A stretch of 20,663 bases of DNA, from assembly GCA_029263435.1 (NCBI GenBank), contig JAJCXL010000338.1, forward strand, positions 1 through 20,663. The letters run 5' to 3'. Positions within the stretch are counted from its first letter, which is position 1; each line of letters opens with the position of its first letter. Positions 1 through 7,225 of the stretch are shown in pieces. A program made the translations under genes and the position numbers. The notes beneath the pieces were generated by a model. That model worked only from the letters and a program-made list of their open reading frames with translations, was not told the origin of the DNA and did not search any database. The DNA comes from Acidobacteriota bacterium (GTDB lineage Bacteria; Acidobacteriota; Vicinamibacteria; Marinacidobacterales; SMYC01).

Positions 1-645
1 ACCGCGATCCGGAGCTTCCGGTGATGGCTCGCTCCTTCCGTTGACGACGACCACGGCGCCTCCGACCGCTCCGGCCACACTGGCTCCGACGAGAACCGCG
101 GTTCCCGCGCCAACGCCGCCCCCGACGCCGGATCCGATTCCGGCGGCAGACATGAACCCCGCAATGCCCGCCGCTTGAAAGCCGGGCGGCACGGCTGGAC
201 CCGTCGCGCTCGTCGCGCCCACGATGATGCCCGGGTCGTCACCGGGCACATAGGCCGCGTCATCAGGTGTCTCACAGTTCGAGCGCACTTCCGAGTCGTG
301 GCCAGCATCGCGGACGCCGTAGAACTCGAGATCGATCGCTTCGATGTAGTAGAAAATACGTCCTGTGTCCGCCGAGGGCTTCGGCAGAACGCCAACGAAG
401 CTCCCCTCGATCACTTGCATCTCCACCCAATAGAAGTCCACGAACTGCTCCGCCCGAAAATACACTTTCGCCGTCTTGAGCCGGCCAGCGGCTCCGATCG
501 ACGCCTCCACGACCGGGAACCGATCGACCAGAAAACAGCCACGCGCCTCATGGTCTATTCCGAACTGCGCGGCTGCAGTAACAGGTCCCAGAACCAGGCA
601 CACTCCCGCACAAATGATGGAGGAGAACAAACGCGTCGCAATCAC
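1..645 (-). CDS. Exported VLPKP-motif protein, paralogue 2 (partial, C-terminus off the left edge)
   Basis: Open frame on the minus strand from a GTG at 645 through the window edge, 215 codons, no stop. There is no ATG near the start. In-frame TTGs at 666-658 are alternatives, but the GTG gives a compact signal peptide (RLFSSIICAGVCLVLGPVTAAA). The frame is a close paralogue of the gene immediately upstream (775-2238). It shares the AKVYFRAEQF segment, the VLPKP motif, LEFYGVRD, AYVPGDDP, two conserved cysteines (start of the CF motif and before the AYVPGDDP segment), and a Gly/Ala-rich hydrophobic stretch at about residues 165-202. It starts 129 bp after the stop of its paralogue, so it is probably the third gene of the same transcription unit, or has its own weak promoter in that gap. 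The function is unknown. The product is predicted to be exported and possibly membrane-anchored by the Gly/Ala stretch. Confidence 0.75.
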   Translation of the reverse strand, partial: MIATRLFSSIICAGVCLVLGPVTAAAQFGIDHEARGCFLVDRFPVVEASIGAAGRLKTAKVYFRAEQFVDFYWVEMQVIEGSFVGVLPKPSADTGRIFYYIEAIDLEFYGVRDAGHDSEVRSNCETPDDAAYVPGDDPGIIVGATSATGPAVPPGFQAAGIAGFMSAAGIGSGVGGGVGAGTAVLVGASVAGAVGGAVVVVNGRSEPSPEAPDRG

Positions 646-774
646 TCTGATGGATCCCAACAACAAGCGGAGCTAAGAATTAGTGCGGAACGCGTTGCAG
701 AGAAAAAACTATGAATAGGGGAGACGCGTCAGCTCACTTACTAGTTTGCAGGATGAAATGACCGCAGTCAACGA

Positions 775-2238
775 CTACTCGAGCTCATAGGTGAAACGAA
801 CCCGTTGCCCTGCGCGTCCCGACAGTCTGAACACGAGGCGCCGGGGGTCGAGAGCGATGACGTCTCCCACGGATGCCGACAGGCTTCCAGGCACGACGCG
901 AGCTTCGTCGGTGAAATCGAACTCCCACTGAGCCTCGCCCAAAGTGCCAGACAGCAGGGTCGCCTCTACGACATTGCGTCCCGCCCGCGCTTCGAACGCA
1001 TGCTCGACAGCGGAGGAGCCATCGACCGGGTCGATTCGAGTCGCGGTCACCCGAACGTGACCGGTTGCGCTTCGAGCCGAATCTATCGTGCTCAGCCGGC
1101 TCCGCAGCCGCACCCGAACGGCCGAAGCATCGAGGGGTTGTTTGGAACTGATCTGAAAGCCAGACAGCGTCGTCGTGTCGGAGCCACTGCCACCGTCGCT
1201 GACCCTCAACTGCACGGTGATCGACGGCGCGCCAAAGCAGCCACCGACCGTATTCCACTCCACCAACAACGTAGGTATTACAGAAGAGAACGACCGCGGC
1301 CCCGCCGGAAGCTCTCCCGTCGTGTCGACGATCCAGTCGTAGCTCACGATCGGACCGGAAGAACAAACCGCGCTCCACAGATGAACGCAGGGAGCGATCC
1401 TCGAAACATAGGCGAAGCATGCGTTCACCGACGGAGCCGACGAGGTCGTCGTCGGAACGGTCGTGGTCCCCGTGGATGGAACGGTAGAGGTCGAGGTACC
1501 CGCCGGCACGGTCGTCGTCACGGCCGCCCCGACGGTAGTCGTCGTTGGGACCAAGGATGTGGTCGACGTCACCGGCCCCCCATCGGGACGCTCTGGCGGA
1601 GCCTCGTCACCTCCCGTTACCGCGACGGCCGCGGCACCGGCCGCCCCCGCGACGCCGGCGCCAATAATGATGGCGCTACCCGCGCCCACGCCGCCACCCA
1701 CCCCGGAGCTGAGTCCGGCCGCGGATAAGAAGCCGGCGATGCCCGCCGCTTGAAACCCCGGCGGTACGCTGGGTCCGGTGGCGCTCGTCGAGCCCACGAT
1801 GATGGAGGGGTCGTCCCCCGGCACGTATGCCGTAGTAGAGGAACGTCGGCACCCCGGCCGGATCTCGGGGTCGTGACCCACGTCCCGAACCCCGTAGAAC
1901 TCGAGATCGACGGCCTCGATGTAATACAGGATCCGCTTCGTCTCGGCGGAGGGCTTCGGCAAGACGCCCACGAATCGATCTTCGAAGACTTGCATCTCGA
2001 CCCAGTAGTAGTCCGGGAATTGCTCCGCCCGGAAATAGACCTTTGCCGTCTTCAACCGCTCGGCAGATGCGATCGCCGCATCCACGACTGGAAAAGCGCC
2101 TGCCAGGAAGCAGTCGCTAGGAACGTGCTCGATCCCGAGCTCCGATGCCGCTCGTACCGGGGGCGGCGACGAGCCCTCGAACATCGACATGGCCGCTAGG
2201 AGCCACAAGGCACGCGATCTCGCCTCGAGCCCGCGCAT
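775..2238 (-). CDS. Exported VLPKP-motif protein, paralogue 1 (Gly-rich segment, Thr/Ser linker, PKD-like region)
   Basis: 487 aa, function unknown. Start chosen at ATG 2238 because it overlaps the upstream stop as TAATG. The longer open frame upstream is only a shadow of the EAL domain. Order: signal peptide or N-terminal hydrophobic segment (about 8-32); a beta-rich domain (about 40-150) with conserved Cys43 and Cys130 and the VLPKP motif at 92-96; a Gly/Ala-rich hydrophobic stretch (about 165-209) that could be a glycine-zipper transmembrane segment; a Thr/Ser/Pro-rich linker (about 224-270); a PKD/Ig-like region with four cysteines (about 272-365); and a C-terminal beta-rich domain (about 366-487). 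The low-complexity linker resembles those of surface or periplasmic proteins. I recall similar VLPKP proteins in Acidobacteria-like genomes but cannot name a family. A paralogue lies directly downstream at 1-645. Coupling to a c-di-GMP phosphodiesterase gene suggests a role at the cell envelope; this is inference. Confidence 0.85.
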   Translation of the reverse strand: MRGLEARSRALWLLAAMSMFEGSSPPPVRAASELGIEHVPSDCFLAGAFPVVDAAIASAERLKTAKVYFRAEQFPDYYWVEMQVFEDRFVGVLPKPSAETKRILYYIEAVDLEFYGVRDVGHDPEIRPGCRRSSTTAYVPGDDPSIIVGSTSATGPSVPPGFQAAGIAGFLSAAGLSSGVGGGVGAGSAIIIGAGVAGAAGAAAVAVTGGDEAPPERPDGGPVTSTTSLVPTTTTVGAAVTTTVPAGTSTSTVPSTGTTTVPTTTSSAPSVNACFAYVSRIAPCVHLWSAVCSSGPIVSYDWIVDTTGELPAGPRSFSSVIPTLLVEWNTVGGCFGAPSITVQLRVSDGGSGSDTTTLSGFQISSKQPLDASAVRVRLRSRLSTIDSARSATGHVRVTATRIDPVDGSSAVEHAFEARAGRNVVEATLLSGTLGEAQWEFDFTDEARVVPGSLSASVGDVIALDPRRLVFRLSGRAGQRVRFTYELE

Positions 2239-3947
2239 TACACCGCGCTCGGATGGGCGATACGGGACTCGATATCGGTGTTGAGCCACGTCCAGAGATC
2301 GTCCGCCGCCATGGGACGCGCGTAGAGGAACCCTTGAACGAGGTGGCAACCTTCCTCGGCGAGCACCTCGATCTGAGCGGGCTCCTCGACACCTTCGGCC
2401 AAGACTCTCAGGCCCAGCGCTTTCGCGAGAGCGACGATGGCTGCGCAAATGCTTCGATCCTCGGTACTCTCCGCGATGTTACGAATGAACGCCCGATCGA
2501 TCTTGAGGGTGTTGACGGGAAAGTCTTTCAAGAAAACGAGCGACGAGTAGCCGGTTCCAAAGTCGTCGAGCGCGATCTGAGCGCCGAGGCTTCTGAGGTT
2601 CGTCAGGACCTCGATCGCGTAGCGGTGGTCTTCCATGAGAGCCGATTCCGTCACTTCCAGCTCTAGACGATCGGGAGCGAACCCGGTCTCGGCAAGCACG
2701 ACCCCGACTCTATCCACGAGCGCCCGCTGGCGGAACTGGCGAGGAGACACGTTCACGCTCAACTGCAGGTGCCCAAGGCCGGCATATTGCCATGCGCGGG
2801 CCTGGGTGCATGCTTTTCGAAGCACCCATTCACCGACTTGCACGATGAGTCCCGTTTCCTCCAGGAGTGGGATGAACTCCAGCGGTGACACGACACCGTT
2901 ATCTGGATCGTTCCAACGTAGGAGCGCCTCCACCCCCACCACGGTTCCATCACGAGCATCGATTTGTGGCTGGTAGACGAGAAAAAACTCCTCGCGCTTC
3001 AGGGCAACCCTCAAACGGCTCTCGGTCACGAGACGCTTCGCGAGCCCTCGATCCGACTCTTCGGAGTAGAACTGGTAGTCGTTCCCTCCGGCGTGCTTCA
3101 CCCGATACATCGCCGCGTCCGCGTGCTGGAGCACCGTCTCGGCTTCGAGTCCGTTAGCCGGCCCGACCGCGATGCCGACACTCGCCGTCAAGTAGAGATC
3201 CTCCTCTCCGCCGGTGAACGCTCGTCCGAGCGCATAGATCACGCGTCGGGCCACGACGACCGGATCTTCCGTTCGCGGCATGTCCTCGAGAAGAATCGCG
3301 AACTCGTCGCTTCCCCACCGAGCGATTCCGTCCGCCGAGCGCACGCAGTGCGATAGCCGACTTGCCACCTGCTTCAACAGGGCATCGCCGGTGTCGTGAC
3401 CAAAGGAGCTGTTGATGGCTTTGAAGCCGTCCAATCCGACGAGAAGAACCCCGTGAAGCGCGCCCGCCTCGTCACGCTTCATCGCGGACGAGACCCGAGC
3501 CTGAAACCGGTCACGGGTGCTAAGTCCGGTTACGACATCGACCGCGGCGTCTCGGGAGGCGCCGACGAGAAGCTGCTTGCTCTCATCGAGCTCACGCCGC
3601 AGGCACGCGGTCGCCATCGCCGCTCGGATCGAAAGGTAGGTCTCGACGTCACTACTACGCTCGCGGTGGACGGCGTGAAAGAAGCGTTCGGGGAGGTCTT
3701 CGATGTCGTCGGCCGCATCGACGAGCAATACGACCGGGGCTCGAAAGACTTGAGTGTAGAAGCCTTCGACCCTCGCGCTCAAGACCACACAGTCGATGGA
3801 CTCTTTCTCATCGAGGGCTTGTGCATTAGCCAAGGTCGAAGCCTCGAGGATCCGGGCGGTGGGAAAACGCTCGGACAACCATTGAACGGCCCCGTCACCG
3901 CGATCGTGACTCTCTTCCACCGTCAAGATGTAGGTCGGACTATGCAT
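2238..3947 (-). CDS. c-di-GMP phosphodiesterase: degenerate receiver, degenerate GGDEF, intact EAL
   Basis: 569 aa from ATG 3947, chosen over a TTG at 4058 because the extra N-terminus looks non-coding. Residues 1-125 look like a receiver fold, but the phosphoacceptor position reads VVLSARV, without Asp. The GGDEF domain (about 135-300) has GSDEF at 212-216. The first metal-ligand Asp of the usual DxDxFK motif is Gly171 (GLDGFK), so cyclase activity is unlikely, although GTP binding remains possible. The EAL domain (about 310-560) keeps E340-A-L, N399, E434, DDFGTGYSS (461-469), K482, EGVE (518-521) and Q538, the residues expected for Mg-dependent hydrolysis of c-di-GMP to pGpG. It is soluble, with no transmembrane segment. 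Its TAA stop overlaps the next ATG (TAATG at 2236-2240), giving translational coupling to the exported protein. It is divergent from the FHA-DUF4388 gene across 270 bp. Confidence 0.93.
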   Translation of the reverse strand: MHSPTYILTVEESHDRGDGAVQWLSERFPTARILEASTLANAQALDEKESIDCVVLSARVEGFYTQVFRAPVVLLVDAADDIEDLPERFFHAVHRERSSDVETYLSIRAAMATACLRRELDESKQLLVGASRDAAVDVVTGLSTRDRFQARVSSAMKRDEAGALHGVLLVGLDGFKAINSSFGHDTGDALLKQVASRLSHCVRSADGIARWGSDEFAILLEDMPRTEDPVVVARRVIYALGRAFTGGEEDLYLTASVGIAVGPANGLEAETVLQHADAAMYRVKHAGGNDYQFYSEESDRGLAKRLVTESRLRVALKREEFFLVYQPQIDARDGTVVGVEALLRWNDPDNGVVSPLEFIPLLEETGLIVQVGEWVLRKACTQARAWQYAGLGHLQLSVNVSPRQFRQRALVDRVGVVLAETGFAPDRLELEVTESALMEDHRYAIEVLTNLRSLGAQIALDDFGTGYSSLVFLKDFPVNTLKIDRAFIRNIAESTEDRSICAAIVALAKALGLRVLAEGVEEPAQIEVLAEEGCHLVQGFLYARPMAADDLWTWLNTDIESRIAHPSAV

Positions 3948-4050
3948 CGGGGTTCCGTGTTGGGAAAAAGCCGTTACCTGTAGGTTTTCTCCCGCGTTGG
4001 TCTCTTGGTTTCTTGGACTTCTCCCACGCAAACAACTATCGCTACTCGTG

Positions 4051-4207
4051 CAAAGCAAACTCCGTGCCCGTTTGCGCGGCGGGGGTTTTCCGGTTTTGGC
4101 GCGTAGACAAGGGGCTTTCGTCGCAGCGCCGAGGGCTCGCCGAGCGAGCGAGCTCCCTTTCGCGCGTCACGGTAAAAAGCGGGATCGGTGGCACACAGTT
4201 TGCTTTG
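4051..4207. repeat. 11-bp perfect inverted repeat in the divergent intergenic region
   Basis: CAAAGCAAACT at 4051-4061 is the exact reverse complement of AGTTTGCTTTG at 4197-4207; the arms are 135 bp apart. The right arm ends 10 bp before the ATG of the FHA gene; the left arm lies about 104 bp upstream of the phosphodiesterase ATG. They sit in the only long non-coding stretch here (3948-4217), which must hold promoters for both divergent genes. I found no convincing sigma-70 promoter, riboswitch or RNA gene in it. A pair of operator half-sites for one regulator is possible; chance is not excluded. Confidence 0.5.
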
Positions 4208-4217
4208 TTCCTACGCC

Positions 4218-5237
4218 ATGACGGACCAACTGTCGGATGCGGGCGCTAACACCCTATTGCTAACCACGGAACGCCAGGTCTTCGCGTTCAACCTCATGGA
4301 GAAGAGTCGCGTGACCATCGGGCGCCACGCCTCGAACGATCTCCAATTGGAATCTCGGACGGTTTCCAATTTTCATGCCGAGATCGTGTGTGAAGAGGGT
4401 GAGCTCACGTTACGCGACTTGGGGAGCACCAACGGTTCCTATGTGGGGCGACGACGGGTGGATGTTCAAGCCATCCACAAAGGAGACGAGGTTCGGGTGG
4501 GCAATCACCTCATCGCGGTGGATCTCAAACCGGCCGACGGAAACCAGCCCGCCCTGCGAAGCGTAGCGGGCCCGATGATCGACGCGGATGGCCGGGGGAA
4601 ACTGATCTCGACGCGCGCGAGAGGCACCGACGCCATGCAAACGGCGCTGGGAGCGAGCATCAACGACCTCACGGCCACGGATCTGATCACTCGTATGGTG
4701 ACGAACCCCCAAGCTCTTCGAGCTCTCGTACGAAGAGACCGCGAGGTCGCTCGGATCTGGAGCGCGGACTCGAAGATCGTTCACGCCGAGTTCGGCAAGG
4801 TCGTCGGAGAGAAGGCGCTCTATCGAGTGTTCGCGTGGCCGGACGGCGACTATGAGATCGAAGGAGTGGACCCCAATGACCCGTTGCCACAAACGATCTC
4901 TTTGCCGGTCGACGCGCTCGTCATGGAAGGAATGGCCCACGGCGCGGAGCTGGGAAAGCTCGTCGCGAGGCTGCCCCCGATGCAAGCTCCCCTCCGATTG
5001 AAAGAGGATTGTCCTCTTCCGATCACGTCACACTCTCCCGCGGAGATCGAGGTATTCCGATCGATCATTCAGCACGAGACCATCGCCGCGACCCTGGAGT
5101 CCACCACCGTCGCCGATGTGCGGGTCCTCCGACTCATCGAGTCCTTGCTCGAAAAGGGAGTCTTCGAAGCGGAGGCCGGCTTCGATGAGGAGCTGAAGGG
5201 GACGCTCTTTCCAGCGCGCGCCGGACGGACGGCTTGA
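4218..5237 (+). CDS. FHA domain protein with C-terminal DUF4388 (PATAN-like) domain
   Basis: 339 aa from ATG 4218. A GTG at 4188 is possible, but it would add only ten unremarkable residues, and neither start has a strong ribosome binding site. The N-terminal FHA domain (about 10-105) shows IGRHASND (34-41), SNFHAEI (50-56) and DLGSTNGSYV (67-76), the phosphothreonine-binding loops; the usual Arg after the second-loop Ser is Asn. Residues 150-245 match DUF4388, with the pattern IVHAEFGKVVGEKALY (187-202) followed by an aromatic and acidic WPDGDYEIE segment. The tail to 339 is helical and unassigned. FHA domains read phosphothreonine marks. DUF4388 proteins are common in Myxococcota, Acidobacteriota and related groups, often linked to gliding or two-component signalling. 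It is a cytosolic adaptor by inference, probably co-transcribed with the cyclase gene 74 bp downstream. Confidence 0.88.
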   Translation: MTDQLSDAGANTLLLTTERQVFAFNLMEKSRVTIGRHASNDLQLESRTVSNFHAEIVCEEGELTLRDLGSTNGSYVGRRRVDVQAIHKGDEVRVGNHLIAVDLKPADGNQPALRSVAGPMIDADGRGKLISTRARGTDAMQTALGASINDLTATDLITRMVTNPQALRALVRRDREVARIWSADSKIVHAEFGKVVGEKALYRVFAWPDGDYEIEGVDPNDPLPQTISLPVDALVMEGMAHGAELGKLVARLPPMQAPLRLKEDCPLPITSHSPAEIEVFRSIIQHETIAATLESTTVADVRVLRLIESLLEKGVFEAEAGFDEELKGTLFPARAGRTA

Positions 5238-5267
5238 GACCATCGATTATCACCGCCTCCTAGGACC

Positions 5268-5315
5268 ATGCGGACCCATCGAGCTGAGACACAGATGACG
5301 GGACTGGTGACGTGA
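5268..5315 (+). other. Possible 15-codon upstream reading frame overlapping the cyclase start
   Basis: ATG at 5268 is preceded by TAGGA four to five bases upstream and opens a 15-residue frame. Its TGA (5313-5315) overlaps the GTG start of the diguanylate cyclase (5312-5314). The cyclase GTG itself has only a weak ribosome binding site, so the short frame could deliver ribosomes by coupling. A frame this short can easily arise by chance. Confidence 0.15.
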
Positions 5316-6595
5316 TCGCGGGCGCCCTCGGGCTCGGACTCGGTCTCGTCATCGCGTTGGCGCTCGCGGCGGAAATGTGGCTCGCGAGACGCACCGCACG
5401 GAATCTCGAGGCCACCTCACCCGAGGACCCCGTGTCGCTCGAGCCAACGCCTAGAGGCTCTTTGGCTGACGCCGAGCGGGAGCGAGACTTCTTCCTCCGA
5501 TTCGCACGCGAGTTTCCCGAGCTCAGCCAACGGCTTCACAGCCAGATCGACACGCGATCGATCCCTATCGAGCTCACGAAGATCCTGGTGAGAAGCTTTC
5601 ACCCGTGGCAAGCCGTCGTCGTTCTTCGCCGTCACAGAGTCACCAGCGACCCGGAGCGCGGCAGAACTCTGACGGTCGCGGAGGTCGCGCGAAGCGAGCC
5701 CGGGATCGAGAAAGGTACCGAGATCGAGCTCGGGGTAGGAGAGCTTGGCTTCGTCGCAAAATCTCAACGGGTCATGTCGCGTGAAGACTTCGATCGCCTC
5801 GCACCGGCTGTCCAGGAGGCGCTCGGGCGCGGACCCGATTCCCCCTCCTTCGATCTTGCAGCACCGATGGTGTTCGATGGAGAGACTCTCGGTGTACTCG
5901 CGGTCTCCCGCCCCAACCTCCGCTCGGAGAGCTCCAAAGCCGTGTTCGGGCTGATAGCCCACATGGGCGCGATGGCGCTTCAGAATGCCGCCGCCTATCG
6001 GAAGCTCAAGCTGTTCGCGGAGATCGATGGATTGACGGGTTTGTACAACAAGACTTTCGTTCAGAACTCGCTCGCCGAGAAAATCGCTGAATGTGAGGCG
6101 GAAGGCACGGAGCTCTCCATTCTTCTCCTCGACGTCGACCACTTCAAGAATTACAACGACGTCAATGGACATGACGAAGGCGACCGCCTGTTGAAAGAGT
6201 TCTCCCAAGTGATGTCGGACAACATCCGAGGCACGAGCATCCTCGGACGTTACGGCGGAGAAGAGTTCCTCCTCATTTTGCCGGGCATCGGCGGCGACAG
6301 CGCGTGTAAGGCCGCGGAGAACGTACGCCAGAAAGTCGCGTCCCACGAATTCCGCTTTCGCGAGAAACAGCCTCTTGGGATCTTGAGCTTCAGCGGAGGC
6401 GTCGCGTCCTTTCCGGAATCCGGCACCGAGAGTATCGCGCTCATCCGGGCCGCCGATGATGCGCTCTACGAAGCGAAGCGCGCCGGCCGCAACCGCGTTC
6501 TACGCGCAAGCCTTCACCGCCACGATGACTTGGACGATGACTCGCCCGTCACGCTCGAGCTCGAGAAAGTGCTCGTCGACACACCGAACGGGTAG
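5312..6595 (+). CDS. Membrane-anchored GAF-GGDEF diguanylate cyclase
   Basis: 427 aa from GTG 5312, which directly precedes the hydrophobic anchor. Order: one N-terminal transmembrane helix (about 2-24), a linker, a GAF-like sensor domain (about 75-230), then GGDEF (about 238-400). The catalytic domain is complete: DGLTGLYN (239-246), LLDVDHFKNYND (272-283) with both metal-binding Asp residues, GHDEGD (286-291) and the GGEEF signature (315-319). It should make c-di-GMP from two GTP at the inner-membrane face. The inhibitory I-site, normally RxxD just before the signature, reads RGTS (306-309), so product inhibition is predicted to be lost. The charged tail (about 401-427) is acidic. It lies 74 bp after the FHA gene on the same strand and is convergent with the next gene (23 bp gap). 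With the EAL protein across the divergent gap it makes a paired synthesis and breakdown module. Confidence 0.93.
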   Translation: MIAGALGLGLGLVIALALAAEMWLARRTARNLEATSPEDPVSLEPTPRGSLADAERERDFFLRFAREFPELSQRLHSQIDTRSIPIELTKILVRSFHPWQAVVVLRRHRVTSDPERGRTLTVAEVARSEPGIEKGTEIELGVGELGFVAKSQRVMSREDFDRLAPAVQEALGRGPDSPSFDLAAPMVFDGETLGVLAVSRPNLRSESSKAVFGLIAHMGAMALQNAAAYRKLKLFAEIDGLTGLYNKTFVQNSLAEKIAECEAEGTELSILLLDVDHFKNYNDVNGHDEGDRLLKEFSQVMSDNIRGTSILGRYGGEEFLLILPGIGGDSACKAAENVRQKVASHEFRFREKQPLGILSFSGGVASFPESGTESIALIRAADDALYEAKRAGRNRVLRASLHRHDDLDDDSPVTLELEKVLVDTPNG

Positions 6596-6618
6596 CGCAC
6601 GCCGTCGACCAGGAAACG

Positions 6619-7113
6619 TCAGTCTTTTTTCAACTTCTTGGGCTTGCCGACTCGGATGCGCGTTTGGAACTGGGAGCCCTCTGGGTCGAGGGTCGAAAAC
6701 GGCGAGTCCACGACCGCTGACGGATCCCCTTGAGAACGGGCCGCGTCCGAAGAGCTACCGATGGAAACTTTCGTTTCGTGGCCGGCCTTGACTTCCAACG
6801 TGACGTTCGGGCGCCTACGCCGGGTGACATCCGAGCGCGCCCCCGAGCTCACTCCGCCATTTCCCGCTTGCACCACGACCACGAATTTGTGAGTGCCGGG
6901 CGGAGCCTCGAGCGTCAGCTTACGGCTTCCACCACTTCCGATATCGGCGAGATAGCGGACACGCTCGTCTTCCTCGAAAATGAAGATTTGAATCGACTCG
7001 AGCGATTGACGTGAGGACTGACGAGAGAACTCGATGCGCCCGAACTCTTCCTCGGGGGCTTCGGTGGGCGCGGCCGCCTGAAGTAGCGCGGAGACAATGG
7101 CGAGGTACAGCAC
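6619..7113 (-). CDS. Small exported protein of unknown function
   Basis: 164 aa. The start is the GTG at 7113 because TAGGAG lies at 7122-7127, eight bases upstream, and because it opens on a short signal peptide (LYLAIVSALLQAAA) before an acidic segment. Upstream in-frame codons would extend into the divergent promoter region. The mature part is predicted to be beta-rich at about 40-120, with an APPGTHKFVVVV segment (70-81) like those of small Ig-like or PEGA-type domains, then a low-complexity stretch and a Lys-rich tail (KKLKKD). I do not recognise a family. No cysteines or catalytic motif stand out. The gene is divergent from the GGT-like gene (112 bp) and convergent with the diguanylate cyclase. 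Confidence 0.7.
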   Translation of the reverse strand: MLYLAIVSALLQAAAPTEAPEEEFGRIEFSRQSSRQSLESIQIFIFEEDERVRYLADIGSGGSRKLTLEAPPGTHKFVVVVQAGNGGVSSGARSDVTRRRRPNVTLEVKAGHETKVSIGSSSDAARSQGDPSAVVDSPFSTLDPEGSQFQTRIRVGKPKKLKKD

Positions 7114-7121
7114 TGTTTTCG

Positions 7122-7127
7122 CTCCTA
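7122..7127 (-). promoter_or_regulatory. Ribosome binding site deciding the GTG start at 7113
   Basis: TAGGAG on the minus strand, eight bases before GTG 7113. It is the only strong Shine-Dalgarno sequence in front of this frame and rules out the longer upstream start. Confidence 0.65.
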
Positions 7128-7198
7128 GAATCGAATGATCAGCGTGGATGAGCCTAGCACGGCCCGCGATGCGAAGAGTAGTCGCGTCGCTCGAAGGG

Positions 7199-7207
7199 TG
7201 GTATAAC
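7199..7207 (+). promoter_or_regulatory. Extended -10 promoter candidate for the GGT-like gene
   Basis: TGGTATAAC fits the extended -10 pattern TGnTATAAT with one mismatch. No good -35 is seen, which is tolerated by extended -10 promoters. Transcription would begin around 7213-7215, leaving a leader of only about 12 bases and a start site at or next to the Shine-Dalgarno. The position in the 112-bp divergent gap is right; the short leader lowers confidence. Confidence 0.4.
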
Positions 7208-7213
7208 GCGAGC

Positions 7214-7219
7214 GGAGGT
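7214..7219 (+). promoter_or_regulatory. Strong ribosome binding site for the GGT-like gene
   Basis: GGAGGT six bases before ATG 7226. It selects this ATG over the GTG-type start upstream at 7148 and places the signal peptide at the true N-terminus. Confidence 0.8.
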
Positions 7220-7225
7220 AGCGTC

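Noticed and set aside
646..774. Promoter with TTGACT and CAAACT at 17-base spacing before the partial paralogue
   Set aside because: The -10 matches consensus at only three of six positions, so it is too weak to annotate.
805..1728. 307-codon open frame on the plus strand, Arg-rich
   Set aside because: Arg/Gly/Pro-rich shadow translation of the exported VLPKP gene, with no signal or domain.
2239..2448. N-terminal extension of the VLPKP gene into the EAL gene
   Set aside because: The extension is Arg-rich and lies within the EAL coding region; the ATG at 2238 coupled by TAATG is the natural start.
4130..4217. Possible c-di-GMP riboswitch upstream of the FHA gene (GGTAAAAAGCGGG segment)
   Set aside because: Only a loose resemblance; the conserved GEMM core and tetraloop-receptor elements are not present.
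5417..6346. 309-codon open frame on the minus strand antisense to the diguanylate cyclase
   Set aside because: It mirrors the GGDEF gene in a complementary frame of GC-rich DNA; no domain or ribosome binding site supports it.
6611..6630. T-run as a terminator between the convergent cyclase and small exported gene
   Set aside because: No stable stem precedes the T-run, which is simply the Lys codons at the end of the minus-strand gene.
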